The notes under the pieces: model-generated
Database searches by the model: none
Seen by the model: the letters and a program-made list of their open reading frames with translations, nothing else
Told to the model about the DNA's origin: nothing
Part shown: positions 1-9,000 of the stretch, one piece after another
Layout of the letters: the number at the start of each line of letters is the position of its first letter
Numbering within the stretch: the first letter of the stretch is position 1
NCBI GenBank assembly: GCA_022824585.1
Contig: JAJDZN010000327.1
Span: forward strand, 1-62,518
Origin: Bryobacterales bacterium
GTDB lineage: Bacteria; Acidobacteriota; Terriglobia; Bryobacterales; UBA6623
DNA: 62,518 nucleotides
Direction of reading: 5' to 3'
Position numbers and translations under genes: made by a program

Positions 1-278
1 GAGTCTTATCTCAATCAGACTTCGGTACATCGGTGGGTGGAGCCAAGAGCTTGTTCCGATCGTAACTGCCTGTCGCACATCGGGTTAGAGCCAAACCCAG
101 CCTAGACTTCGGGTCCGACTCTCCGGGATTTCTTCCAATTAAACTTGTCACATATTTCCCTCGCTCGGGCTGCTGTATCGGTCCAACAATCCATCCTTTT
201 CGCGAACTGACAGCGTGTCTCTGGCGGGACTGTTTGCGATCAGTGACATCTCTAATCAAACGATGTGCCGAAGTCTGC
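1..278. other. Non-coding left edge, lower GC
   Basis: No convincing gene is visible. A 100-codon frame on the minus strand (11-313) has no recognisable domain and starts inside the neighbouring Fic gene, so I treat it as chance. Base composition is visibly less GC-rich than the rest of the window and resembles the Fic gene, suggesting both belong to one acquired segment that continues beyond the left edge. Confidence 0.4.
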
Positions 279-1322
279 TCAATGGACTCCGCCGCCCGGG
301 AGAGGCCGGTCATCCTCGCCGGGCAGGCCGGGATTCTGATCGGATGTGAGCGGTGGGTAGTATCGATCGCCGACGGTGCGTCCCCCGTTCCCGTTCGGGC
401 GGCTTAGATGGCCTTCTAGCGCATTCTGCCCGATACTCACACCGGCGACCAACGTCGGAAGTGCATATCCGCCCAGAAGTTCACTGAACATTCGCAGGTT
501 CCCACGATCGGCATCTTCCAGAGCACCGATGTATTCATCCCTCTGTTTGTTGGTTATGACTGGTGGCGGCAATCCTCGCCGAATGTAGGCGTATGCCATC
601 AGCATTCGCGACACCCTGCCGTTGCCATCCCGAAATGGATGCGTGCGGACGAACCGGTGGTGCATCCAAGCAGCTTCGACCTCGACGGGATACTGCTTAG
701 CCTCGATTTGGGCATGCATATCAATGAAGCGATCCATTTCGGCCTGAACATGCTCAGGTGGGCAATACTGGTGAATGACACCGTCAGGGCGTCGTGGGTT
801 ATTCGACCACTGCTTCCATTGCCCTTTCTCCCTGAACTCGACCTGCACACGCCGCCCGTCCAGCGTCAGTCCGGTCACCGTTTCTTGGTGGCGAGTCAGC
901 AACTGGTGCCAAGCCTTGATCTTGTGCTGCGTCAACCCCGCACCTCCAGCCACGTCGCTGAATAGCATGCGATAGGCCGCCTCCTGATCCTCCAACAGTC
1001 CTTTGATCGTCCGGTCCTCCACGCCCTCCAGAGTGTGCGAACCGACAACACCGGCGAAGCCCTCGGCGATCAGCTGTTCAGTGATGCCGCTCCTTAGCGT
1101 GTACAGGCCTTCGATCTGTCCGGTCTCGATCGCAAACTCGCGGCCTCGTTCGGCCAGCCAACCGTCAAGGAAGTGCCGGGGCGTTTCCCGGTCCTTTAGC
1201 GCTACCTGAATATCGTTCCATTTGGATGCAAAGTCCGCATACCCGGGAAAGCCCCACTCGCGTGCCCCGTCCAGCATACCCGCAAGCGGCCGCCAAATCT
1301 CAGGATGCGCCTGCTGGTCCAT
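279..1322 (-). CDS. Fic family protein (class II, AMP-transferase type)
   Basis: Fic proteins usually transfer AMP from ATP to hydroxyl side chains of target proteins. The core motif HPFRDGNGR lies at about residues 228-236 counted from ATG 1322, with the catalytic His and the ATP-phosphate-binding Asp, Gly, Asn and Arg all present. Upstream, TGQIEG (about residues 67-72) fits the inhibitory (S/T)xxxE(G/N) helix placed N-terminally, which defines class II self-inhibited Fic proteins. The frame is open to 1457, but ATG 1322 is preferred: it has CAGGA just upstream and gives 347 aa, a normal size. No toxin-antitoxin partner is visible, as expected when the inhibitory helix is built in. Base composition is lower in GC than the neighbours, a sign of transfer. 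The target protein cannot be inferred. Confidence 0.9.
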   Translation of the reverse strand: MDQQAHPEIWRPLAGMLDGAREWGFPGYADFASKWNDIQVALKDRETPRHFLDGWLAERGREFAIETGQIEGLYTLRSGITEQLIAEGFAGVVGSHTLEGVEDRTIKGLLEDQEAAYRMLFSDVAGGAGLTQHKIKAWHQLLTRHQETVTGLTLDGRRVQVEFREKGQWKQWSNNPRRPDGVIHQYCPPEHVQAEMDRFIDMHAQIEAKQYPVEVEAAWMHHRFVRTHPFRDGNGRVSRMLMAYAYIRRGLPPPVITNKQRDEYIGALEDADRGNLRMFSELLGGYALPTLVAGVSIGQNALEGHLSRPNGNGGRTVGDRYYPPLTSDQNPGLPGEDDRPLPGGGVH

Positions 1323-1329
1323 ATCCTGA

Positions 1330-1342
1330 CCGTATATTACGG
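1330..1342 (-). promoter_or_regulatory. Palindrome overlapping a -10-like box of the Fic gene
   Basis: CCGTA-TAT-TACGG is a perfect inverted repeat with 5-base arms and a 3-base centre, lying 8 bases upstream of ATG 1322. On the minus strand it contains TAATAT, a plausible -10 box. A repressor bound here would block transcription, but no regulator is identified. Short palindromes also arise by chance. Confidence 0.3.
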
Positions 1343-1567
1343 CACTCCCATGTCGGCCGGCATCGGACGCGGCCGGCTTGCGAATTCGTCGACGCTCGAC
1401 TCTTAGCCCCTGTCCACAGCGGTACGCTGGCGCGGCTGCTGCGTTCCTGTCAGCCAATCAGGCGGCATCTTCCGGCACTTGCTGTCTGGGCCGCACTCGC
1501 GGACGCTACATAAACAACGCAGCCGCTGCCACACTGCAGCGCTTCGACGAAGGTAAGAGTTGGGAGC

Positions 1568-2359
1568 CTAAACACGATCAGATTCTAGGAATTGCAATAC
1601 GATCTTTCCGAACTCGTCCGGGCGCTCGACCGGGGCGAGGTGGCCCGCGCCGGGAATCTCGTAGTACGTAGCATCCGGCAACCGCTCTGCCAAGCTCCTG
1701 ACCGCAGAGGTTGGCGTCGACTGGTCCTCCGACCCGCAAATGCAGATTGCCGGGACCCTGATACTGCCCAGCAGGCCGCCTAGGTCCGCGTCGCGCAGTG
1801 CAGCGCAAGATCCCAGATAGCCGTTGACCGGCGCGCGTGCGAGCAGGGCAGTCCAGCCGCGCACGGCGACTGGCTGTTTGCGGCGGTACGACGAGCCGAA
1901 CCAGCGTTCCATAACCGTCGCCGCGAGCGGCTCCAAGCCGTCGGCGCGAACTTGGCTGATGCGCGTGTCCCAGAACTCGCGCGGGCCGATCAAATCGGCT
2001 GTGTCGGCCAGCACCAAGGCCTTCACCAGGTCCGGTCTCCGCACGGCGGCAGCCATGGCGATCATTCCGCCGATTGACAGGCCGCACAGGATCGTGGGTC
2101 CCCAGCGCAGGCTGTCGAGAAGGCCGGCGAGATCATCGGCGTGGTCCGTGATCGTGTACGACCCGTCCGGGCTCTGCGTCAGACCTTGACCGCGCTCGTC
2201 GTAGCGCAGCGAGCGGATGCGTCCGCCGAGCTCGAGTATGAGATCATCCCAGATACGACAGTCAGTGCCTAGGGAATTCAGGAAGACCACGCGGGGGGCA
2301 TCTTGGGGGCCTGCCGCGCGATAGTACATCGTCAGGTCCGCTGATTCTGCGAACGCCAT
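1568..2359 (-). CDS. Alpha/beta hydrolase, 3-oxoadipate enol-lactonase-like
   Basis: A 263-residue alpha/beta hydrolase whose length and layout fit PcaD, which opens the enol-lactone ring in the beta-ketoadipate route of aromatic degradation. The nucleophile elbow is GLSIGG with Ser95, the acid is Asp212 in GSEDQST, and the base is His240 in GAGHLAP, so the triad is complete. ATG 2359 is preferred to the upstream GTG at 2404 because it gives the usual family length. The gene diverges from marR across a short intergenic region with a clear palindrome, so the two are probably co-regulated. No other beta-ketoadipate genes are present in the window. The substrate may therefore be another ester or lactone produced by the neighbouring P450. 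Confidence 0.8.
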   Translation of the reverse strand: MAFAESADLTMYYRAAGPQDAPRVVFLNSLGTDCRIWDDLILELGGRIRSLRYDERGQGLTQSPDGSYTITDHADDLAGLLDSLRWGPTILCGLSIGGMIAMAAAVRRPDLVKALVLADTADLIGPREFWDTRISQVRADGLEPLAATVMERWFGSSYRRKQPVAVRGWTALLARAPVNGYLGSCAALRDADLGGLLGSIRVPAICICGSEDQSTPTSAVRSLAERLPDATYYEIPGAGHLAPVERPDEFGKIVLQFLESDRV

Positions 2360-2376
2360 CCTTGCGATCTGAAGCG

Positions 2377-2382
2377 TTGACA
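2377..2382 (+). promoter_or_regulatory. -35 box TTGACA upstream of marR
   Basis: A consensus -35 hexamer on the plus strand, 41 bases upstream of the marR start. The matching -10 is weak: near 2400-2405 only AACACT is found at normal spacing. On the minus strand TTGACT (2411 to 2406) could serve the divergent hydrolase gene, with TATCCT or ATATCC as a poor -10. The two promoters would face each other across the palindrome at 2388-2401. Confidence 0.4.
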
Positions 2383-2387
2383 GGATA

Positions 2388-2401
2388 TTGCGTCTACGCA
2401 A
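2388..2401. promoter_or_regulatory. Candidate MarR operator TTGCGT-CT-ACGCAA
   Basis: A perfect inverted repeat with 6-base arms and a 2-base centre sits between the divergent hydrolase and marR starts, overlapping the spacer downstream of TTGACA. Palindromes of about this size in divergent promoter regions are typical binding sites of MarR-family dimers, which commonly repress their own gene and the neighbouring one until a small aromatic or lipophilic ligand binds. That the encoded MarR protein binds here is inferred from position only. Confidence 0.5.
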
Positions 2402-2422
2402 CACTAGTCAAGCCCGCGCTAG

Positions 2423-2863
2423 ATGACCTCGAAATTCGCAGAATCGTTCGGCATTCGCTTGCGGCGGGCGTACCAATCGCTCCACCGGCGCGCCAATGCC
2501 GAGTTGCGCCAGCGCTTCGGTGTCACGGCCGACCAATTCGTGGTGCTCAGCCTGCTGGCAGAGCGCGACGGCGTCAGCCAGCGGGAGATCTGCAGCCGCT
2601 GCTATTCCGATCCCAGCACCATCGGCGCGCTAGTGCGTCGCATGGAGCGGCGCGGCTGGGTGCGGCGCGAAACCGATCCGCGCGATGGCAGGGCCCGCCA
2701 GGTACACCTGACCGACGCCGGTCGACAGCTGCAGCGGGAATTGTGGGCGGCCGCTGACGGTAGCTTTCACCGCGACCTGTGGGCCGTGCCCCGCAACGCG
2801 GAAGAGGAGCGCGTACTCTTCGATGCGCTGGATCGCGTGGTGGAAGCGATGGACGGCGGGTGA
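2423..2863 (+). CDS. MarR family transcriptional regulator
   Basis: This 146-residue protein has the MarR layout: N-terminal dimerisation helices, a winged helix-turn-helix in the middle (VSQREICSRCYSDPSTIGALV, then RRMERRGWVRRE) and the wing signature DPRDGRARQVHLTDAG. MarR dimers bind short palindromes and release DNA on binding small phenolic or lipophilic ligands. It leads the group marR-P450-DUF3311-symporter and diverges from the enol-lactonase-like hydrolase, so it probably controls both sides. The start at ATG 2423 lacks a strong Shine-Dalgarno. The stop overlaps or lies a few bases before the P450 start, implying coupled translation. Confidence 0.88.
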   Translation: MTSKFAESFGIRLRRAYQSLHRRANAELRQRFGVTADQFVVLSLLAERDGVSQREICSRCYSDPSTIGALVRRMERRGWVRRETDPRDGRARQVHLTDAGRQLQRELWAAADGSFHRDLWAVPRNAEEERVLFDALDRVVEAMDGG

Positions 2864-2868
2864 TTCGG

Positions 2869-4041
2869 ATGGTCACGGCGATCACGCCATACCGCCTCGA
2901 CATCGTCTCTGCCGAGAATCCATACCCGTACTATCGGGAACTGCGGGACGACGACCCGGCCCACTTCTCGGCGGAGGAGCAACTGTGGGTGCTGACCCGC
3001 TTCGAGGACGTATCGAACGCCTTCCGGGACTGGAAGACGTGGTCCTCGACCCGTCGCGGCAACTTAGTCAACGACATGCCGGAGCGGATCGGCCGGACTC
3101 TAGGCACGACTGATCCCCCGGACCACCGCTTCGCTCGGGGCCTGGTGGAGAAGGCGTTCACGCGCGGTACGGTTGAGCGGCTCGCGCCGCGCATCTGCTC
3201 ACATGCGAGCGCACTTGCTCGCGCCGCGCTGGATCGTGGCGAGGTCGACATGGTCGGGGCGGTGTCGGCGCCGCTCAACGCGGCGATCCTCGGAACGATG
3301 TTCGGCGTTCCGGACGCTGATTTCTTGGCCCTGCGCCGCTGGCTCGACGATTTCTTCCTGCGCGAAGAGCCGGCCCCCGGCTGCGAGTCGCGGCAGGCGG
3401 TCGCGATGCGCGAGTTGACCAAGTATCTGGACCGATTGGCGAGCGAGCGTGTCGCCCGGCCGTCCGATGACCTGATGAGCGCGATGCTGCAGGCAGAGCA
3501 GGATGGCCGTCGGCTGAGCCGCGAACAGGTCGTGGTTACGACCATGACGTTCCTGACGGCTGGCTTCGAGTCCACCAACAACCTGTTCACCAATCTTGCG
3601 TATGCCCTCGCAACGCATCCGGCGGTATATCGCCGGCTCCGGACGCGACCGGAATTGGTGCCCAGCTTTGTCGAGGAAGGCATGCGCTGGGACGCCGCAG
3701 CGCAAGGCTTCGTGCGCAGCCCTACCAGAGACGTGGCACTGCACGGCAAGCTGATACCCGAAGGCGCGCAAGTCCTGTTGCACATCGGTTCCGCCAATCG
3801 CGACGAGCGCGCCTTCGAGAGGCCGGACGAGTTCGACATCGAGAGGCCCAGCAATCGCCACCTCGGGTTGGGCAAGGGAATCCACTTCTGCGTTGGCGCG
3901 CCGCTGGCCCGCGAGATGGCGAACGCATTGTTCCGCGCCTTGGTTGGGGCCAGCCGCGCGTGGGACGTTGACCTCGATCGGGCGCGTCGCGTGACGACTC
4001 CGAACTTCCGCGGGTTTTCGGAACTGCCGCTGCGGATCTGA
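2869..4041 (+). CDS. Cytochrome P450
   Basis: A soluble bacterial P450 of 390 aa, which would insert one oxygen atom into an organic substrate using electrons from a separate ferredoxin system. The heme-ligand loop GLGKGIHFCVG places the thiolate at Cys341. The I-helix oxygen-activation motif AGFEST and the K-helix ExxR (EGMR) are present. The usual Phe at the start of the heme loop is Leu here. ATG 2869 follows GGCGGG at suitable distance. GTG 2860, overlapping the marR stop, is an alternative. No ferredoxin or ferredoxin reductase gene is nearby. With marR upstream and a sodium symporter downstream it probably hydroxylates an imported compound. The substrate cannot be read from the sequence. 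Confidence 0.92.
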   Translation: MVTAITPYRLDIVSAENPYPYYRELRDDDPAHFSAEEQLWVLTRFEDVSNAFRDWKTWSSTRRGNLVNDMPERIGRTLGTTDPPDHRFARGLVEKAFTRGTVERLAPRICSHASALARAALDRGEVDMVGAVSAPLNAAILGTMFGVPDADFLALRRWLDDFFLREEPAPGCESRQAVAMRELTKYLDRLASERVARPSDDLMSAMLQAEQDGRRLSREQVVVTTMTFLTAGFESTNNLFTNLAYALATHPAVYRRLRTRPELVPSFVEEGMRWDAAAQGFVRSPTRDVALHGKLIPEGAQVLLHIGSANRDERAFERPDEFDIERPSNRHLGLGKGIHFCVGAPLAREMANALFRALVGASRAWDVDLDRARRVTTPNFRGFSELPLRI

Positions 4042-4052
4042 GGACTGAATCG

Positions 4053-4256
4053 ATGCCTGGCTCGTACCCGCGCTGGCCCCTGTTGCTCTTGCTAGTGCTT
4101 GCAGCGGGCTTTGAGAACTTCTGGCTTTGGGGCGAGGACTGGTTGCTATTCGGCATACCCGTCAACCTCGCCTACCACGTGGGCCTGTGCCTCGCCGGCG
4201 CGGGCCTGCTCGCGGTGGTGGTGCGCTGGGGCTGGCCGGACGACGCGGACGACTAG
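4053..4256 (+). CDS. DUF3311 family small membrane protein
   Basis: A 67-residue protein with two hydrophobic segments (about residues 9-25 and 38-58) joined by an aromatic loop. It fits the DUF3311 family of small two-helix proteins commonly encoded directly before sodium:solute symporters. Here it lies 7 bases before the symporter ATG. By analogy with other small membrane subunits paired with SSS carriers it may be an accessory subunit, but no function is established. A GAGGACTGA stretch before the ATG may act as ribosome binding site. Confidence 0.75.
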   Translation: MPGSYPRWPLLLLLVLAAGFENFWLWGEDWLLFGIPVNLAYHVGLCLAGAGLLAVVVRWGWPDDADD

Positions 4257-4263
4257 GCGCGCC

Positions 4264-5706
4264 ATGGTCCTGCTGGTTCTGTCCGCGTACCTGCTGGTGG
4301 TGCTGGGCGTCGGCCTGTTCGGCCACCGGCTCTTCCGGGGCACGGGCGAGGACTACTTCCTGGCGAGCCGTTCGATCGGTCCCGTCGTCCTGCTGATGAC
4401 GCTGTTGGGGACGAACATGACGGCCTTTACCCTGCTAGGCGCCTCGGGAGAGGCCTACCGGCGGGGCGTGATCGTTTTCGCGCTGATGGGATCGAGCACC
4501 GCCATCATCGTGCCGTTCCTGTTCTACTACCTCGGAATCCGCTCGTGGAAGCTCGGCAAGCGGCACGGCTACGTCACCCAAGTGCAGCTGGTGCGGGATC
4601 GGTTCGGCTCGGACGCCTTGGGCGCCCTGCTCTTTGTCGTCGCCGTGGCCCTGATGCTGCCGTATCTGCTGATCGGCGTCAAGGGCGGGGGCGATGCGCT
4701 CAATGTCTTGACGGGCGGTCCGGGCGCAGGCCTGCCGCCCTGGGTCGGCAGCCTGGCAGTCTGCGCGGTGACGTATGTCTATGTCAGCTATGGCGGCATG
4801 CGCAGCACGGCCTGGGTCAACGCGCTCCAGACAACCGTGTTCCTGCTGTTCGGAATAGCCGCCTATGCAGCCGTGGTCTCGCAGTTCGGGGGAATCGGTT
4901 CCGCGATGGGCCGGCTGCGCGCCGAATATGCCGAGATGGCGAGTTTCGGCACCGACCGCTTCGCCGTCTTGCAAATGAGCTCGTTCCTGCTGTTGCCGCT
5001 CTGTACCGGGGCGTTCCCCCACCTGTACAGCCATTGGCTCTCGGCGCGAAGCGCCCGGTCCTTCCGGCTTGCCATTGTGGCCTATCCCGTTCTGGTCGCG
5101 GCGATCTGGTTCCCGAGCGTGACGTTGGGCGCGATCGGCCGCCTGCAGTTCGCGCCGCCGCTGGACGGACCGATATTGGTCAAGCTGATCGTGGCGAACA
5201 CCGGCGAGATACTGGCCGGCTGCCTGGCCGCAGGTGTGTTCGCCGCAATCATGTCCTCGCTGGACTCGCAGATTCTCGCCTTGGGGGCGATGTTCACGCA
5301 AGATATCGTGCGCCACTACGGTTTCGATGGCAAGCTGCGCGAGGAGCGCCAAGTCTGGTTCGGGAGGGTCTTTGTGCTGGCGTTCCTCGGCCTCGCGTTC
5401 GTTTGCTCGCTGGTGGCTTCCCAGTCCATCTTCGCGCTGGGGACTTGGGCGCTGACCGGGTTCGCCGGCCTCCTGCCCATGCTGGCGGCAACGTTGTTCT
5501 GGCCACGGGCGACGGCTCGCGGCGCGGCTGCGTCGATCGTGACCGTGGTCGTGCTGTGGGCAGGCCTATTCTGGGACTCCCTGTCGGTTGAGGGAGCGTA
5601 CAGCGTTGCGGGCACGGGATTGATGCCGGTTGCGCTGATCGTGCCAGCGGCTGCGCTTGCCTTGGTGTTGGGGTCGCTCGGAAGGCAGCCTCGCTCTCAG
5701 CTCTGA
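4264..5706 (+). CDS. Sodium:solute symporter family protein
   Basis: A 480-residue polytopic membrane protein with about 13 hydrophobic segments, matching the SSS family that couples Na+ entry to uptake of a solute such as pantothenate, proline, acetate or sugars. Family marks include the unwound first-helix region GTNMTAFTLLGASG, the segment YVSYGGMRSTAWVNALQ, and FAAIMSSLDSQILALGAMFTQDI near the C-terminal third, which carries Ser residues typical of the sodium site. ATG 4264 is chosen because translation further upstream overlaps the small DUF3311 gene. It closes the marR-P450-DUF3311-symporter group and is the likely importer of the P450 substrate or a related organic acid. Specificity is unknown. 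Confidence 0.9.
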   Translation: MVLLVLSAYLLVVLGVGLFGHRLFRGTGEDYFLASRSIGPVVLLMTLLGTNMTAFTLLGASGEAYRRGVIVFALMGSSTAIIVPFLFYYLGIRSWKLGKRHGYVTQVQLVRDRFGSDALGALLFVVAVALMLPYLLIGVKGGGDALNVLTGGPGAGLPPWVGSLAVCAVTYVYVSYGGMRSTAWVNALQTTVFLLFGIAAYAAVVSQFGGIGSAMGRLRAEYAEMASFGTDRFAVLQMSSFLLLPLCTGAFPHLYSHWLSARSARSFRLAIVAYPVLVAAIWFPSVTLGAIGRLQFAPPLDGPILVKLIVANTGEILAGCLAAGVFAAIMSSLDSQILALGAMFTQDIVRHYGFDGKLREERQVWFGRVFVLAFLGLAFVCSLVASQSIFALGTWALTGFAGLLPMLAATLFWPRATARGAAASIVTVVVLWAGLFWDSLSVEGAYSVAGTGLMPVALIVPAAALALVLGSLGRQPRSQL

Positions 5707-6030
5707 AGCGTCAGGTGTCCGGATGCGCATAGCGTGAGACCGGTCCGCCGACGTCCCTGCGAGCCCCGCCCGCCGATTCCCGCTCGCTGTGGTTGCGGGT
5801 CATAGCGGTTCGCAATGAGGAAGGGGAATGCTCCGTGCGTGAGGCTCGCCGACATCCAGGTCAGATTCCGGGTCGCGGTCCGGGTTGTTTTGCGAAATCT
5901 TGACGTCCTGCGGCGGGAACTTTCCTGCCAGCATGCTATGTTCTGCCCTAGGATTAGGTGCGAATGGTGGGCGGGGTGCGCTCGGTCGGCGCTGCTGCGC
6001 GGTTCGCAAGAATGCAAACGGGGTGAAATC
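5707..6030. other. 324-base intergenic region before the TonB-dependent receptor
   Basis: No gene is supported, although the downstream reading frame stays open to 5815. TTGACG (5900-5905) could be a -35 box but has no good -10 at normal spacing. GGAACTT (5916-5922), resembling the -35 of extracytoplasmic sigma factors, is followed by TATGTT (5937-5942). Neither is convincing. No terminator hairpin with a T run was found after the symporter gene. Confidence 0.35.
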
Positions 6031-9000
6031 ATGATTCGAAGTCTGCGCGAAGCGTTGTGGCTCGGCCTGTGCGCGGCGATGCTTGTGGCGCCCGTGCAGG
6101 CCCAGGTCAGCCTAGCTGGCGTGACCGGCGTTGTCACCGACGCCGCTAGCGCCGTGATACCTGGCGCTAGCGTTGTCATCACGAACGTCGAGACCGGGAT
6201 CGAAACGAAGGCCGAAGCCAACGAGGCCGGCTACTACACATTGGTCAGCCTGGTCCCCGGCTCGTACGAACTCGCGGTCCAATCCGATGGATTCGCCCGC
6301 TTCGTGCGGACCAATCTTGAGCTGGAAACGGGCCAGCAGCTGCGCCTCGACGTTGCGCTGGAGATCGGCGCTGTCACCGAGTCCGTGACCGTCAGCTCGG
6401 CCGCTCCCTCGATCAATCTCGAGCGCGGCGCCGTCAAGGGCGACGTGATCGTCCACGAAGAGATCCAAGACCTGCCGTTGCAGGGCCGGGATTTTACCAA
6501 CCTCGCGTTCTTGGTGCCCGGCGTGATGCCGCGCGGACGCGGGCAGGGCTCATTCGCGTCCGTGAACGGCGCCCGCGGAGACCAGACCAACTTCTTTGTC
6601 GATGGCGTCAGCAACCGCAATCCTGTCGGCGGCGGGGCGCAGGTGCGGCCGCCACTGGACGCGGTCGAGGAGTTCCGCGTCGTCACTTCCGGCTTCTCCG
6701 CAGAATACGGCGGCTTTTCCGGTGGCATTATCGGCATCACGATGCGCTCAGGGACGAATCAATTCCACGGCTCGGCCTTCGAGTACCTGCGCAACGAAGT
6801 GCTGGACGCGCGTGGGTTCTTCGACGAGGAGCGCCTGCGGCTTCGCCGCAACCAGTTTGGCGGCACCTTGGGTGGCCCGATCATGCGCAACAAGAGTTTC
6901 TTCCTCGTCAGCCTCGAGGGGCGCATACAGTCGATCGGCAGGACCCGGTTGGGCAACGTGCCGACCGCGCTGGAGCGGGCGGGCGATTTTTCCCAGTCCC
7001 TGGACATCGCCAGGGGCACCGCCGGAGGCACTCTTGAGCCGGTGTATCTCAACGACCCGGATCGCAGCGGAGCGTGCAACCGGCGCGTCAAGCGCGGCTG
7101 CTTTCCCAACAACCAGATCCCTGCCACGAGCGTTGACCCGATCGCGCTGGGCTTGATCGATTTCTACCCACTGCCCAACCGCGACAACCTGCGACTGAAC
7201 AACATTTCGACCGCGGTGGACGACGACGACTGGTACCAGGTGGTCTTCAAGGTCGATCAGAACTTCTCGCCCAAGGACAACTTCTCCATCAGCTACCAGA
7301 AGCGCTTCAACAACTTGGAGAACCCCTTCGCCGGCAGTGCTCTAGCCATCTGGGGCGACGAGACGCGTGACCGCCGCGACCTGATCTCGCTGCGCCACAC
7401 GCACACCTTCTCGCCGACATTGGTGCTAGAGCTCTCGGGCGGTTTCAGCCACCGCGACAACTACGCTTATTCGCTCGCCGCGAACGAAGATCCGGCCACT
7501 ATCGGCCTGCCCGTGCCGGACGATCTCGCTCCGGAACTGCGGGGGCTGCCGCGGGTCACTCTACAAGGCTACTGGCCCTTGGGGCAGAGCGCAGGCACGC
7601 CCCGCGAACAGCAGGTCTGGGACTGGCAGGCCTCCGGCCGGCTGTCGTGGATCCGCCAGACCCACACGATCAGGATGGGCTTTGACACCTCCCAAGTGCT
7701 GTACGACCAGCCGCAGTTCAACAACGTGCGCGGCTCGTACCGCTTCGGCCGCCGCTTTACGCGGCACACGGTCGGCGACCTGCTCCTCGGACGCCTGCAG
7801 AGTGTCAACCGGCGCGTCCAGACGACGTTCAACGAACTGCGCAGTCACGGCTTCGGGCTGTTCATCAACGACGACTGGAAAGTGAACCGCGACGTGACGC
7901 TGAACCTCGGCCTCCGGTACGAGGTCGAGATGCCGCCATACGATGTGAACGATCGCCTGTCGAACTACCACCCCGAACTGAATAAGGTAGTGCTGGCGGG
8001 CGACCAGGCGCTGCCTGACTTGGACCAGATCTTGGCCGACCAAGGGCTGTCGGATCGCACGGTCCTCGCGCAGGATATCGGCATGACCCGTCGGCTGATT
8101 GATCCCGACTTCAACAATTTCGCACCGCGGCTTGGGTTTGCGTGGAGACCGTTCGGCAACAATCGCAACGTGGTCCGGGGCGGCTACGGGATCTTCTACC
8201 AGGGCTATTTGCTGGGTCCGGTGCGGGGCCAGCTGGCGGGTGTTTTCCCGTTCACGTTTAACGAGACCTACAACTCGGCGGGCAACCGCAACATTCCCCC
8301 GCCTACGCTCCAGAATCCCTATCCGGAGGGGCGCCAGAGGGTTGGAGGAGCGGGCATCCAAGCGGTCAACGGCTTTGATCCGGACCCGCCCTCGGCCTAC
8401 CTGCAATCGTGGAATCTCACGATCGAGCGGGACCTCGGCGGCGGGCAGGCCTTGGAAATCGGCTATGTCGCCTCCAAGGGCAGTCACCTGCAGCGCCGCT
8501 ACGACTACAACCAACCGATCCGTGACTTGGCGCTCGCGGTCGAAGGCGCCAACGGCAACTTGACGTTCCCACGTCCGATCGATGGCATCAACCGCCTCAA
8601 CTACACCTCGTTCGGGGCGAATTCGACGTACCAGGCCCTGCAGGCTTCGCTGCGCCGACGCAGCCGCAGCGGGCTGTTCTATCGCTTCAACTACACGTTC
8701 AGCAAGTCCATTGATGACTCCTCCGCGGCCAACGATCGCAGCGGCGGGGGTGGGGCCGGGGCGATCGACACGACCAACCTGCGCCTCGACCGGGGCCGCT
8801 CGAACTTCGATCAGCGGCACGCGTTCACCATGGCGGGGCGCTACCAGCTGCCGGTTGGCCAAGGCCGCCGGTTCCTGCGCAACATGCGCGGACCGGCTCA
8901 GGCTGTCCTTGGAGGTTGGCAACTCTCTGCAACCACTACGGCGTACTCGGGCCAGCCCTTCACCGTGACGGCGGCCAACGTCGACCTGAATGCGGGCGAG

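Noticed and set aside
11..313. 100-codon minus-strand frame at the left edge
   Set aside because: No domain, starts within the Fic gene, and there is no ribosome binding site; cannot be separated from chance.
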